A stretch of DNA of 64,000 nucleotides from Weissella uvarum (GCF_016908785.1 NZ_JAFBEO010000004.1:80929-144928); one strand, 5' to 3'; shown: positions 45,349-56,027, numbered from the stretch's first letter. Notes: a model not told the origin generated them from the letters alone. Translations and numbers: made by a program.

Positions 45349-46050
45349 ATGAAGGCGCCAGTCTATATAAAGATTCATGATGAAATCCGAGAAGCAATCG
45401 ATGCCGGCCGATGGAAGCCAGGCGATAAAATTCCTGCTGAACGAGAATTAGCGGAACAGTTTGATGTATCTAGAATGACTTTACGCCAAGCCGTGATGTT
45501 GCTGGTTGATGAAGGCGTTTTAGATCGGCGTGTCGGCGCTGGAACATTTGTAGCCGAGCCGAAAGTGCAAGAGCAATTGAATGGCGTATCATCATTTACA
45601 GATATGATGGCTGCATCGGGGAAGAAAGCTACCTCAAAGACGGTGAGCTACCATGTCAGTTCAGCGTCGACTTCAGAACAAAAGCAATTACAATTACCGC
45701 CACACACGCAAGTTTTGCGGATGGAACGTGTCCGCTATGGGGATGATGAACCAATTGCCTATGAAGTGGCTTCAATTCCTGCTGACTTAGTGGAAGGGCT
45801 TAACCGCGAGGACTTAACAAATTCACTTTATAAAACATTGTTAGAAACACGTGGTGTACGGGTGACACATGCTAAGCAAATTGTGACAGCATCCAATGTT
45901 ACCGAGCGGGTGGCTGAACTTTTGCAAATTAAGCGCAATGATCCAGTTTTGGTGTTACGGCAAATTACTGTTGATCAAAATAATAAACCATTCGAATATG
46001 TGCGGACACAATATGTCGGTTCACGTTTCGAGTTTTATCTTGAACGGTAA
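45349..46050 (+). CDS. nagR: GntR/HutC-family regulator NagR
   Basis: Transcription regulator of 233 residues with an N-terminal winged helix (PAERELAEQFDVSRMTLRQAV) and a C-terminal UTRA ligand domain ending FEYVRTQYVGSRFEFYLER. Such proteins sense GlcN-6-P or GlcNAc-6-P and bind dre sites. A dre-like palindrome lies in the nagA promoter just upstream of this operon. ATG 45349 follows AGGAGACAACG. Confidence 0.92.
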   Translation: MKAPVYIKIHDEIREAIDAGRWKPGDKIPAERELAEQFDVSRMTLRQAVMLLVDEGVLDRRVGAGTFVAEPKVQEQLNGVSSFTDMMAASGKKATSKTVSYHVSSASTSEQKQLQLPPHTQVLRMERVRYGDDEPIAYEVASIPADLVEGLNREDLTNSLYKTLLETRGVRVTHAKQIVTASNVTERVAELLQIKRNDPVLVLRQITVDQNNKPFEYVRTQYVGSRFEFYLER

Positions 46051-46062
46051 CTAAAAAAATTG

Positions 46063-46091
46063 TTGCTTGGTGTAGTTTATTTTGCTACAAT
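46063..46091 (+). promoter_or_regulatory. rpsD promoter
   Basis: -35 TTGCTT (46063-46068), extended -10 TGCTACAAT (TACAAT 46086-46091), spacer 17. Confidence 0.85.
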
Positions 46092-46097
46092 AAAAGC

Positions 46098-46270
46098 ACT
46101 GTTGAAAACTGCAGCGGGTTGTCCGCAGCGCGTCACCAATTTACCGACCTACCAATGGTAGAGAACATTACTAGTAGCCGCGCTGCAGTGGTGAAGGTGT
46201 GGGTGAATTGCACGTCTGTGAGACAACTCTCTAGAATTCAACAAAATAAAAATTCTGGAGGACATTTATT
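46098..46270 (+). promoter_or_regulatory. Structured leader of rpsD (probable S4 autoregulatory leader)
   Basis: About 170 bases of leader RNA. A long-range stem joins ACTGCAGCG (46108-46116) to CGCTGCAGT (46181-46189). Inside it are hairpins GCGG/CCGC and CTACC-AAT-GGTAG (46149-46161). A last hairpin AGAATT/AATTCT ends just before the GGAGG site. Firmicutes rpsD genes often carry a leader bound by S4 itself; assignment here rests on position and structure, not on a model match. Confidence 0.6.
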
Positions 46271-46882
46271 ATGTCACGTTATACTGGTCCTAAGTACCGT
46301 TTGTCACGTCGTCTTGGCGTTTCATTGTCAGGTACTGGAAAAGAACTTGCTCGTCGTAGCTATGCACCTGGTGATCACGGTCAAGGCCGTCGTTCAAAGC
46401 CATCTGACTATGGTCTACAATTAGCTGAAAAGCAAAAGGTTCGTTATACTTATGGTTTGACTGAAAAGCAATTCCATAACTTGTTCAACAAGGCTGGACG
46501 TATCCGTAAGGGTACTCACGGTGATAACTTCATGATCTTGTTGGAACGTCGTTTGGACAACATCGTGTACCGTTTGGGATTGGCAACAACTCGTCAACAA
46601 GCACGTCAACTTGTAAACCACGGCCACATCTTGGTTGATGGTAAGCGTGTTGATATTCCTTCATACGAAGTTGCTATTGGTCAAGAAATCAGCGTTCGTG
46701 AGAAGTCACAAAACAACGTTTACATCCAAGCTGCTTTGGATGGACAAGCTGGTACTTTGCCATTCGTTGAATTTAACCGCGATGAAATGAAGGGTTCACT
46801 TGTTCGTTACCCAGAACGTTCAGAACTTGATCACGATTACAATGAAGCGCTTATCGTTGAATACTACAACCGTTTGGGATAA
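46271..46882 (+). CDS. rpsD: 30S ribosomal protein S4
   Basis: Primary 16S-rRNA-binding protein, 203 residues. [16 protein letters not shown] at the start and the S4 RNA-binding domain ([37 protein letters not shown]) are clear. No zinc cysteines are present, so it is the C-minus form. The start is ATG 46271 behind TGGAGGAC. It is monocistronic with a structured leader and strong terminator. Confidence 0.98.
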   Translation: MSRYTGPKYRLSRRLGVSLSGTGKELARRSYAPGDHGQGRRSKPSDYGLQLAEKQKVRYTYGLTEKQFHNLFNKAGRIRKGTHGDNFMILLERRLDNIVYRLGLATTRQQARQLVNHGHILVDGKRVDIPSYEVAIGQEISVREKSQNNVYIQAALDGQAGTLPFVEFNRDEMKGSLVRYPERSELDHDYNEALIVEYYNRLG

Positions 46883-46906
46883 TTTTTTATCACAACTTCG
46901 GTTGGC

Positions 46907-46936
46907 AAAAACACGACTATGGTCGTGTTTTTTTTA
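46907..46936 (+). terminator. Intrinsic terminator after rpsD
   Basis: AAAAACACGAC pairs with GTCGTGTTTTT around TATG, with an eight-T run. Confidence 0.92.
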
Positions 46937-47121
46937 TGCATTTTTTTGGTCAACGTTATTGTAATACGTTTGAAATGGATTAAAAAAAAGTAAAGAACCC
47001 CAAGTAAAGCTAAAAGCCCACGCAAAATCCCCCATTCTGTTTCTTGGCATGATAATCTAGAAATAATTAATCTGAGATAAAAGGAGTTTGGTAATTGACG
47101 GCAATTGCCAGGAAATGAGTG

Positions 47122-48867
47122 ATGACACAAATTGGGCATATTGTGATTGGTCTAATTGTGGTTTCTGCTGCAATTTACCTCATTATTTTTATTTCACAGC
47201 GTTTAACAACTCGTAAAGTGAATAAATTACAACAAGAAAAAGATGATTTACAAGCCATTCCAATGCGTGACCGGATTGTAGAAGGACGTCAATTGAGTTT
47301 GACAGGGCAGTCGCTGCAACAGTTTCAAATTTTAGAACGCAAGTATGAGCAATTAGAAGACAGTGGGTTTGATGCGATTGATGAACAAGCAACTCAAGTC
47401 TTGTATGATGTGCAAGGAATTAATTTCATTAAGGCAGCACAGTCATTACGACAATTACAACAACAAGTGCGAGATGCTAAAACCACGATTGATATTGTGA
47501 ATCAAGGTTTGGAAGATTTGAAAGAGTTGGATTCAGCGCATAAACAAGCCGTTAAAGATCTTGAGCAAGAGTATCAAGAACTAAGAAAGGTATTGCTTTC
47601 AGAGAGTTTCCAATTTGGACCGGCGATTGATCAACTGGAAGACGTCTTAAGCAGTTTAGAGGATGAGTTTGCAGAGTTTTCACGTTTAACTGAACGTGGT
47701 GATCATGCTGCCGCCGCTGATATTTATGAAACATTAGGAATGGAAACGACTCAGTTGGAGCAACGGATTGATCAGATCCCGGCTTTGTTTAAAGAGTTAG
47801 ATTCCACTATTTCGGATCAATTGGCTGAGTTACACACAACGTATGACCGTTTGAACACAGAAGGTTATCAATTTAATCAAGATGTTGCTGAAGAATTGCA
47901 GGAGCTAGATGATGAAAAGCAAGTTGCTTTAGATGCTTTGTCAGAGTTGAAGCTTAAAAAGACCAGTGACAAGATTGATGTTTTAAGAACAAGAATTGAT
48001 GCGCTTTACCAAATGTTCGAAGATGAAATGGTTGCTGCTAAACAAGTTAAGCAAAATAATGTGGCTTTATTTGAGGGACTGCGTCAAAATAAGATGTTGA
48101 ATCATGATTTGAATATTGATTTAGATCGTTTGTCCCAAGATTTTGTGTTTACGCATGATGAGGACGGACAAATTCGAAGTTGGCATATGCAGTTGTCGCG
48201 CTTAGATCGGGAATTAACGGAATTAAAGACAGCAATCGAGCAACATGAAGTCGTTTTTAGTACGATTCTAAAGCCACAACAAGCTTTGCATGATGAATTG
48301 GTGCAAATTGAACAAGGCCAGCGTGAGCTTTGGCAAGAGTTTGGTGAATTGCCTGAGCGGAAGAATCAATTGAATAGTCGCTTAGTCTACCTAAAGAATA
48401 AAATGCGGCAGTTACAACGTCGGGTTGAGCGTCAAGGTTTGGCGGGACTTTCAGAAAAATATAAAGCTGATTTTTATGTGGTTGCAGACGAATTAGGTCG
48501 TTCTGAGAAGCAATTGATGTCATCACGGACGAATATCGATGATGTCGAGCGTCAACTAGCTATTGTAAGTACTGACTTGGATTCATTGAGCGAGACGACA
48601 GAACAGATGTTAGAAGCAGCAGTGGTCACAGAACGACTGGTACGCAAGGCGCAAGGTCATGCGGACAATGCGACTGTCATGGCGGCAACGCAACAAGCCC
48701 GACGGGAATATGAAGAAAATTTTGATTATACTACAGCAATGCATACACTAGGTGATGCGCTTGAAACAGTTGAGTCAGGTGTACTAGATCGAACGATTAA
48801 AACGTATCGTCAGGAACAAGCGGCACTTGAAGAAGAATTCGCTGAACGTGAAACCTATCAAAAATAA
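47122..48867 (+). CDS. ezrA: Septation ring formation regulator EzrA
   Basis: Membrane-bound regulator of FtsZ ring assembly, 581 residues. One N-terminal TM helix (about residues 5-27) is followed by a long acidic, heptad-rich coiled-coil region of spectrin-like repeats to the end. The sequence and length match EzrA. ATG 47122 follows AGGAAATGAG; GTG 47119 is one codon upstream. The 180 bases before it, after the rpsD terminator, show no further gene. Confidence 0.92.
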   Translation: MTQIGHIVIGLIVVSAAIYLIIFISQRLTTRKVNKLQQEKDDLQAIPMRDRIVEGRQLSLTGQSLQQFQILERKYEQLEDSGFDAIDEQATQVLYDVQGINFIKAAQSLRQLQQQVRDAKTTIDIVNQGLEDLKELDSAHKQAVKDLEQEYQELRKVLLSESFQFGPAIDQLEDVLSSLEDEFAEFSRLTERGDHAAAADIYETLGMETTQLEQRIDQIPALFKELDSTISDQLAELHTTYDRLNTEGYQFNQDVAEELQELDDEKQVALDALSELKLKKTSDKIDVLRTRIDALYQMFEDEMVAAKQVKQNNVALFEGLRQNKMLNHDLNIDLDRLSQDFVFTHDEDGQIRSWHMQLSRLDRELTELKTAIEQHEVVFSTILKPQQALHDELVQIEQGQRELWQEFGELPERKNQLNSRLVYLKNKMRQLQRRVERQGLAGLSEKYKADFYVVADELGRSEKQLMSSRTNIDDVERQLAIVSTDLDSLSETTEQMLEAAVVTERLVRKAQGHADNATVMAATQQARREYEENFDYTTAMHTLGDALETVESGVLDRTIKTYRQEQAALEEEFAERETYQK

Positions 48868-48871
48868 AGTT

Positions 48872-48908
48872 AAAACAAGCAGGGTTGCGACACTGCTTGT
48901 TTTTTTTA
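48872..48908 (+). terminator. Terminator after ezrA
   Basis: AAAACAAGCAG pairs with CTGCTTGTTTT around a ten-base loop, with an eight-T run. Confidence 0.88.
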
Positions 48909-48911
48909 TAT

Positions 48912-48957
48912 AAAAAAGGACTTTGAACAAATTAGTCAAAGTCCTTTTGCTTTTTTA
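48912..48957 (-). terminator. Terminator of pbuG
   Basis: AAAAGGACTTTG (48914-48925) pairs with CAAAGTCCTTTT (48937-48948). On the minus strand a T run follows. Confidence 0.85.
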
Positions 48958-48968
48958 TAATAGATTAC

Positions 48969-50276
48969 TTAATGCAAAGTTAAGTACAAGAAAAGTAAGA
49001 AAATCAAAGCTAATGCGTACATCAATGGGTGAACTTGCTTACCGCGCTTAGTAGCAAGCATCATAATTGGATAAATAATAAATCCGAGCGCAATACCATC
49101 TGAAATTGAATAAGTCAAAGGCATGCCGATAATAATCATAAAGGCTGGAGCGGCAATAGCGAAATCATCCCAATTGATATCACGTAAGTTAGAAGCCATT
49201 AAGACACCCACAACAATTAAAGCTGGTGCTGTGACTTGAGGGGTGATGATTGCTAACAAAGGTGAGAATAGCAATGCAAAAATGAATAGTACACCGGTTG
49301 TGATGGCAGAGACACCACTACGGCCACCAACGGCCATTCCGGCTGAGGATTCAACATAAGCAGAAGTTGGTGAAGTACCTAAGATTGCACCGGTGGTCAT
49401 ACCAACGGCATCGGCCATTAAAGCTTGACCAACACGAGGCATCTTGTTGTCTTTCATGAAACCAGCTTGAGTTGCCAAACCAATCATTGTACCGGCGGTA
49501 TCGAAAAATGTGACAATCAGGAAGGTTAGAACGACAATTGCGAGTTGCAAAGTATTGATATCACCAAGGTGGGCAATTGCAACGCCAAAAGTTGGCTTTA
49601 ATGAAGGTGCAGTTGAAATAAGTTGATGAGGTACGTCAATGAGACCAGTCAACATACCAGCGATAGTTGTGATAATCATACCGATAAAAATCGCGGCAGG
49701 CACTTTACGAGCCATCAAGATAAAGGTGATTAAAACTCCAAAAATGGCAAGTAACGTTGAAGCATTGCCCAGATGGCCAAGACCAACCATCGTAGAATCA
49801 TTTTTTATAATGATCCCAGCGTTAACTAAACCAAGAAAAGCAATGAACATACCAATTCCAGCAGCGATTGCAATCTTTAAATCTTGAGGAATAATGTTGA
49901 TGATTAATTCGCGTAATTTAAATAAAGTTAAAATCATAAAAATGATGGCAGCGACTAGGACACCAGCTAAGGCTGTTTGCCAAGGAATTCCCATCCCGAT
50001 GACGACGGAGTAAGCAAAGAAAGCATTCACGCCTAAGCCGGGCGCAATTCCAATTGGGTAACGGGCAACTAAGCCCATAAAGATTGTGGCAATTGCACTC
50101 GCTAATGCTGTTGCGGTAAAGACAGCGCCTTTATTCATGCCAGCTGCACCTAAGACAGTTGGGTTAACGAATAAAATGTAGGCCATTGAAACGAACGTGG
50201 TAAAACCGGCGATGAATTCAGTTCTAAAGTTCGTGTTTAGCGCATCGAATTGAAAATATTTACGAATATTATCCAT
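48969..50276 (-). CDS. pbuG: NCS2-type purine permease
   Basis: Hypoxanthine/guanine (or adenine) permease of the AzgA-like NCS2 branch, 435 residues with about 12-14 TM helices. Signatures are TEFIAGFTTFVSMAYILFVNP near the start, GIAPGLGVNAFFAY, and TSAYVESSAGMAVGGRSG. The ATG complementary to 50274-50276 follows GGAGGAACC. It is divergent from purA across a region with CGAAC boxes, in line with PurR control of both. The symbol is by similarity; pbuO is the alternative. Confidence 0.9.
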   Translation of the reverse strand: MDNIRKYFQFDALNTNFRTEFIAGFTTFVSMAYILFVNPTVLGAAGMNKGAVFTATALASAIATIFMGLVARYPIGIAPGLGVNAFFAYSVVIGMGIPWQTALAGVLVAAIIFMILTLFKLRELIINIIPQDLKIAIAAGIGMFIAFLGLVNAGIIIKNDSTMVGLGHLGNASTLLAIFGVLITFILMARKVPAAIFIGMIITTIAGMLTGLIDVPHQLISTAPSLKPTFGVAIAHLGDINTLQLAIVVLTFLIVTFFDTAGTMIGLATQAGFMKDNKMPRVGQALMADAVGMTTGAILGTSPTSAYVESSAGMAVGGRSGVSAITTGVLFIFALLFSPLLAIITPQVTAPALIVVGVLMASNLRDINWDDFAIAAPAFMIIIGMPLTYSISDGIALGFIIYPIMMLATKRGKQVHPLMYALALIFLLFLYLTLH

Positions 50277-50320
50277 TGGTTCCTCCGAAAATGGGTCAAA
50301 TAAGTTAATAACAGTTACAT

Positions 50321-50349
50321 ATTTTAAGCGCTAAATGACCTTAAGTCAA
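50321..50349 (-). promoter_or_regulatory. pbuG promoter
   Basis: On the minus strand -35 TTGACT (50344-50349) and -10 TAAAAT (50321-50326), spacer 17. A CGAAC box lies just upstream of the -35. Confidence 0.75.
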
Positions 50350-50353
50350 ACTA

Positions 50354-50406
50354 AATACGAACGTTGGATTAAAATAAATCTATAAACAATAAAATAAACG
50401 AACGAT
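50354..50406 (+). promoter_or_regulatory. PurR-like boxes between pbuG and purA
   Basis: Two CGAAC cores, at 50358-50362 (ATACGAACGTT) and 50399-50403 (AAACGAACGATT), both on the plus strand and 41 bases apart. They lie between the two divergent promoters, where PurR boxes are known in Firmicutes purA and pbuG. Confidence 0.55.
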
Positions 50407-50431
50407 TAATTGATTATAAGGAGTTTATAAC

Positions 50432-50460
50432 TTGCTAAAGTGATTGTTTGCTGATAAAAT
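50432..50460 (+). promoter_or_regulatory. purA promoter
   Basis: -35 TTGCTA (50432-50437), extended -10 TGATAAAAT (TAAAAT 50455-50460), spacer 17. A third CGAAC core on the opposite strand (ATGTTCG, 50486-50492) lies about 20 bases after the predicted start of transcription, and a hairpin around 50489-50520 overlaps it. Confidence 0.7.
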
Positions 50461-50563
50461 AATTTAGTACCTGTGGGTATGATTAATGTTCGCTTTTTAA
50501 TGGCTGAAAAGCATAGCGAATAGATTTAATTAAAGTAATCAGGATTTAAGAAATGAGGATTAA

Positions 50564-51862
<1,299 letters not shown>

Positions 51863-51865
51863 GCC

Positions 51866-52402
51866 ATGAACTATAATTTGCAGCGAACAGTTTTAAACCC
51901 TGAAGATATACAAAATATGGTTAGTCGCGTTGCTAATGAAATTAATCAAGCAACTGGTGATGAGCCCTTGGTCGTTATTGGGGTCATGAAGGGTGCTTAT
52001 ATTTGGATGGCGGATTTGTTGCGAGCAATGAATCGTGAAGATGTCATTATGGATTATATTGATGTCTCAAGTTATGTTGGTGATAGCTCAACCGGGCACA
52101 TTACGATTCAACGTGATTTAAAAACCGATTTAGCCGGGAAGAATGTATTGATTTTGGATGAAGTTGTCGATACAGGCTTGACGTTGCGCTATTTGAAAGC
52201 TGACTTTAAGCAACGTGGTGCTAAGAATGTTTGGATTGCGGTAGCCACTGACAAGCGTGAAAATGAAGATGATGGTGAAGTCACTGTGGATTTTGTTGGT
52301 GCACATGTGCCAAATGAATTTTTAGTTGGTTATGGGATGGATTATAACGAACACTTCCGTAATATGGATTCAGTGAAAGTATTAGAACTATTGGATGATT
52401 AA
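51866..52402 (+). CDS. hpt: Hypoxanthine phosphoribosyltransferase
   Basis: Salvages hypoxanthine or guanine with PRPP, 178 residues. The PRPP loop is LILDEVVDTGLT with D98, and the C-terminal FLVGYGMDYNEHFRN is the family signature. The start ATG 51866 has its ribosome site (GGTGAGGC) inside the end of purA. With purA it turns imported hypoxanthine to IMP and then AMP; the permease lies divergent. Confidence 0.95.
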   Translation: MNYNLQRTVLNPEDIQNMVSRVANEINQATGDEPLVVIGVMKGAYIWMADLLRAMNREDVIMDYIDVSSYVGDSSTGHITIQRDLKTDLAGKNVLILDEVVDTGLTLRYLKADFKQRGAKNVWIAVATDKRENEDDGEVTVDFVGAHVPNEFLVGYGMDYNEHFRNMDSVKVLELLDD

Positions 52403-52403
52403 T

Positions 52404-52440
52404 AAAAAAGAGGTATCTCAATCAGAGATACCTCTTTTTC
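52404..52440. terminator. Bidirectional terminator
   Basis: A stem of 15 or more bp (AAAAAGAGGTATCTC with GAGATACCTCTTTTT) and an AATCA loop, between convergent hpt and the membrane-protein gene. Confidence 0.92.
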
Positions 52441-52441
52441 A

Positions 52442-53266
52442 TTAACGTTGTTGTAAGAAAATTACTAAAACAGTAATCATTTCAAAGAATGACAAAAGCC
52501 CCATCCGATATTTATATTTTACATCGAAATTAATGAGAACCATCCAAGTGAAAATAATGATAACAATGGCTAAAAATGTCCAGAAATTCCAAGACAAACT
52601 TAAAACATTTAACAATAGGACAATTCCTAAAATCAGCCCAGTCACGCGTTTTTCCTGTCCGTCAGTCACGAAAATACTACTCATATAGTACATATAATTC
52701 ATGAAGAGTGGTAATAGGCTAATTAAAAATGGCTGGGTTAAAAATGTGTTTTCTTGATAAAAAATCACAACTGGCATTGATAAAGTGGCTAAACTAGAGT
52801 ATAAAATTAGCCCAAGAATATTGTTTAGGTTTAACCATGGTACGTTCATCAAGAAAAGACTCAATGGCAATAGCACTAATAGAATGACTTGTTGGATTGT
52901 CATTTGCTGGTATAAAAAATATATAAAACAAATTGGTAATAAGATAAATAAATAGTTAATGCGCTGTTTCAAACCATGGGTGAAAGTTAGGTAAGTGGCC
53001 AATGCTAATAAAACACTGTAAATGATGAGCACAGGACTGGGTTGCCAACTTTGTGCATCTAAATGTCTAGAGTAGATGAGCGGATAAATCCACCAAATGG
53101 CAAGTTGCGCAATGATCGAAATAAGCATTAAGGCCCAATAAATTTTATCTTGGTAAATTGAATGTGGCTGATTGAGTCGAGTTGTTTGTGTTGACGACGT
53201 ACTCGTAGCTGGCTGCTCATCGAGCCGGTCTAAGCGACTCAGCCGGTCTTTATAATCTTCGTCCAT
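52442..53266 (-). CDS. Polytopic membrane protein of unknown function
   Basis: Protein of 274 residues that I do not recognise. An N-terminal hydrophilic tail (about residues 1-38, acidic then Ser/Thr-rich: SRLDRLDEQ, TSTSSTQTT) is followed by about eight hydrophobic helices with short loops. No catalytic or transport motif is evident. The start is the ATG complementary to 53264-53266; an AAAGG ribosome site lies just upstream. An extended -10 (TGTTAGAAT on the minus strand, TAGAAT at 53300-53305) lies about 35 bases before it. The unknown role may be envelope-related, but nothing shows this. Confidence 0.7.
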   Translation of the reverse strand: MDEDYKDRLSRLDRLDEQPATSTSSTQTTRLNQPHSIYQDKIYWALMLISIIAQLAIWWIYPLIYSRHLDAQSWQPSPVLIIYSVLLALATYLTFTHGLKQRINYLFILLPICFIYFLYQQMTIQQVILLVLLPLSLFLMNVPWLNLNNILGLILYSSLATLSMPVVIFYQENTFLTQPFLISLLPLFMNYMYYMSSIFVTDGQEKRVTGLILGIVLLLNVLSLSWNFWTFLAIVIIIFTWMVLINFDVKYKYRMGLLSFFEMITVLVIFLQQR

Positions 53267-53492
53267 ACGACAAACCTTTCATTTGTATTTAATAAACATA
53301 TTCTAACACAAAGTGAAAAAACACTTCGCTAAAATTGACGCTAACAGTGGAATGTTTGGTTTAGCTGTGAAAAATACTAGTATTCTAAGCGTTAGACGTA
53401 TAGAATTAAAAATGGTTTGTCGCCTCAAACATAAGTCAAGGATACGGACTAATTTAAAATTAAGAAACAATAGTTAAGGGAGAATAGATGGT

Positions 53493-54317
53493 ATGACGAT
53501 TAAACTCATTGCAACTGATATGGATGGAACCCTCCTTACCGATGAGAAAACATATGATCAAGCCTGGCTTTCCGCTTTGCTTGACGAAATGGCGGCTAAA
53601 GATATTCGCTTTGTGGCTGCTAGTGGGAATCAACAAGTTAAGTTGTCAGCCTATTTTGAGCCAATCGGTGCGGATCGACTAACGTATATTTCAGATAATG
53701 GCGCGATTGTTTCACAAAATAATCAGATTTTAGCTGAAAAGACGTTGCGTCCACAGCAAGTGGCTGAAATTTTAAAATGGAATGCAAAAGAACATCCCAT
53801 TGATGAAAATTTAGTTATGCTCTCTGGGGCTAAGGGGGCGTATGTCTCAAACCATGCCACACCAGAAATTATTGAAATGAGTAAATTCTTTTTTCCTAAT
53901 ATTCATCAAGTGGATCGCTTTATGGATATTGAAGATGATATTTTCCGCGTTTCATTGATTTGGGAGCAGAGTGTCGATGTGATGCCTGAGATTGCTGAAC
54001 TTCAAGACGCTTTTGGTTCGCAGCTCCATATCACAGGATCGGGTTATGGATCAGTTGATATTTTAGCGCCGGGAGTCAATAAGCGTGCGGGTCTAGAGTT
54101 GTTAAGTGAACGCTGGAAAATTAATCCAGATGAAATGGTAGCCTTTGGCGATAATGATAATGATTTAGAGATGTTGCATTATGTTAAACATCCTTTTGTA
54201 ATGCCTAATGCAGAGCAATTTATGCAAGATCAAATTGCAACGAAAGCAGTTGCTGACAATAATCATCAAGGTGTCTTGGCAACAATTCAGCAAATCTTAG
54301 ATGGAAAGCTTATTTGA
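53493..54317 (+). CDS. Cof-type HAD-IIB phosphatase
   Basis: Second HAD phosphatase in the window, 274 residues, similar in layout to the one at 43227. The catalytic Asp pair is D9 and D11 in ATDMDGTLL, and motif IV is AFGDNDNDLEML. GSGYGSVDILAPGVNKRAGL is the Cof signature. The substrate is unknown. The start ATG 53493 follows AAGGGAG. The 226 bases before it hold no gene I can support. Confidence 0.87.
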   Translation: MTIKLIATDMDGTLLTDEKTYDQAWLSALLDEMAAKDIRFVAASGNQQVKLSAYFEPIGADRLTYISDNGAIVSQNNQILAEKTLRPQQVAEILKWNAKEHPIDENLVMLSGAKGAYVSNHATPEIIEMSKFFFPNIHQVDRFMDIEDDIFRVSLIWEQSVDVMPEIAELQDAFGSQLHITGSGYGSVDILAPGVNKRAGLELLSERWKINPDEMVAFGDNDNDLEMLHYVKHPFVMPNAEQFMQDQIATKAVADNNHQGVLATIQQILDGKLI

Positions 54318-54423
54318 TTTTTAACAAATTATTTAATATTTAGATTGCTGATAACTGATAGTATGGGTTAGTATAATAGTTTAGGAAATCGAATAAGCAA
54401 ATAATAATGGCGGAGGAATTGCC

Positions 54424-55212
54424 ATGATTTTTAATCGCTCGCAAGCAGCTAATTCCAAAAATGAATTGCTGTTGGACGAAAACAATATCCCCAACCACGT
54501 GGCAATGATTATGGATGGAAACGGTCGTTGGGCTAAGCAACGTAATATGCCACGTGTAGCCGGACATCAACGCGGCATGGAAGTTGTTAAAACAATCGCC
54601 AAAGCCGCAGCGACCCTTGGGGTCAAAGTTTTGACATTGTATGCATTTTCAACTGAAAATTGGAAAAGGCCAGAAGATGAGGTTAGTTTCTTAATGAAGC
54701 TACCGGGTCGTTTTTTTGATACCTTTGTGCCAGAATTGATTGAAAACAATATCCGAGTTGAGATTATCGGAGAGCTTGAAGGAGTGCCTGCGGACACACA
54801 AAAGGCGGTGTTAGGGGCAGTTGAACAAACAGCTCAAAATACAGGGATGGTGTTGAACTTTGCCTTGAACTATGGCTCACGTACGGAAATTGTGGATGCC
54901 GTTAAAGAAATTGCGGCGCAAGTTGCTGATGGAACAATAGCCCCGACAGATATTTCAGAGGCAACGATCAGTCAACATTTGATGACGCAAGAGTTAGGGG
55001 AGTACGCAGATCCTGATGTCATTATTCGGACTGGCGGAGAAGAACGTTTGTCAAACTTTTTGATGTGGCAAGCGGCCTATTCTGAATTGATTTTCATTGA
55101 TACTTTGTGGCCAGATCTTGATGCCGATGGATTTAATCAAGCAATGCTAACCTACCAACAACGACACCGTCGTTTCGGTGGTTTAGCTGAAAATAAAAGT
55201 GATAAAAAATAA
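54424..55212 (+). CDS. uppS: Undecaprenyl diphosphate synthase
   Basis: cis-prenyltransferase that makes the C55 lipid carrier for wall synthesis, 262 residues. The catalytic Asp is D31 in MIMDGNGRWA. Then AGHQRGM, TLYAFSTENWKRP, and the C-terminal DVIIRTGGEERLSNFLMWQAAYSE are diagnostic. A TATAAT lies at 54372-54377. It precedes cdsA by 17 bases, as in many Firmicutes. Confidence 0.96.
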   Translation: MIFNRSQAANSKNELLLDENNIPNHVAMIMDGNGRWAKQRNMPRVAGHQRGMEVVKTIAKAAATLGVKVLTLYAFSTENWKRPEDEVSFLMKLPGRFFDTFVPELIENNIRVEIIGELEGVPADTQKAVLGAVEQTAQNTGMVLNFALNYGSRTEIVDAVKEIAAQVADGTIAPTDISEATISQHLMTQELGEYADPDVIIRTGGEERLSNFLMWQAAYSELIFIDTLWPDLDADGFNQAMLTYQQRHRRFGGLAENKSDKK

Positions 55213-55229
55213 AGTAAGGATTTAAAATT

Positions 55230-56024
55230 ATGAGAACTCGAGTAATTACGGCAATTGTTGCCCTTGCAATCTTTTTGCCGGTTGTTTTTGCTGGTGGGAT
55301 TTGGATTCAAATCATGGCAGCAGCTTTGGCGGTTATTGCAACAAGTGAGATTGCATTGATGCGGCGGACTTTATTAGTTGATTTTGGTGCTATTTTAGCG
55401 ATGCTTGGAGCGGCAATTATGACTTTGCCACCTGAGTTTATGAAATCAATTGATACGCCTGTTATTATGCACCGCTCAACGATGCTATACATTTTTGTCT
55501 TGTTGATGCTTGTGCACACTGTCTTGGCAAAGAATAAGTTTAATTTTGACGATGCTGGTGTCTTCACATTGGCGATGATGTACATTGGACTTGGATTCCA
55601 CATGTTTGTTCAAGCACGTTTTGCAGGCTTGGGAGCACTATTCTTTGTTTTGTTAATTGTTTGGACAACTGATTCAGGTGCTTACATGATTGGACGTAAG
55701 TTTGGTAAGCATAAGCTAGCTCCAGCGATTAGTCCCAATAAAACTTGGGAAGGGTCAATTGGTGGAACTGTTGTTGCGGTGATTGTCGCAGCGGTTTATG
55801 CCTTGTTTGTTCCTTTGGAATATAACTGGTGGATTATGCTAGTGATTGCATTAATTTTGTCAGTCTCTGGCCAATTAGGTGATTTGATTGAATCAGCTTT
55901 GAAGCGTTTCTACAAGGTGAAGGATTCTGGAAATATCTTGCCAGGTCACGGTGGTATTTTGGATCGGTTTGATTCAATGTTAATTGCGTTCCCTGTTTTC
56001 TACCTATTGGGTGGCATGGGATAA
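55230..56024 (+). CDS. cdsA: Phosphatidate cytidylyltransferase
   Basis: Makes CDP-diacylglycerol for phospholipids, 264 residues with about seven TM helices. The signature region SPNKTWEGSIGG, then SQLGDLIESALKR and the end-motif KDSGNILPGHGGILDRFDS, is complete. In many Firmicutes dxr follows between cdsA and rseP; here a terminator fills that place. Confidence 0.95.
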   Translation: MRTRVITAIVALAIFLPVVFAGGIWIQIMAAALAVIATSEIALMRRTLLVDFGAILAMLGAAIMTLPPEFMKSIDTPVIMHRSTMLYIFVLLMLVHTVLAKNKFNFDDAGVFTLAMMYIGLGFHMFVQARFAGLGALFFVLLIVWTTDSGAYMIGRKFGKHKLAPAISPNKTWEGSIGGTVVAVIVAAVYALFVPLEYNWWIMLVIALILSVSGQLGDLIESALKRFYKVKDSGNILPGHGGILDRFDSMLIAFPVFYLLGGMG

Positions 56025-56027
56025 ATG

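Noticed and set aside
46119..46424. Open frame of 101 codons over the rpsD leader and start
   Set aside because: Overlaps the structured leader and S4 in another frame; no ribosome site or family resemblance.
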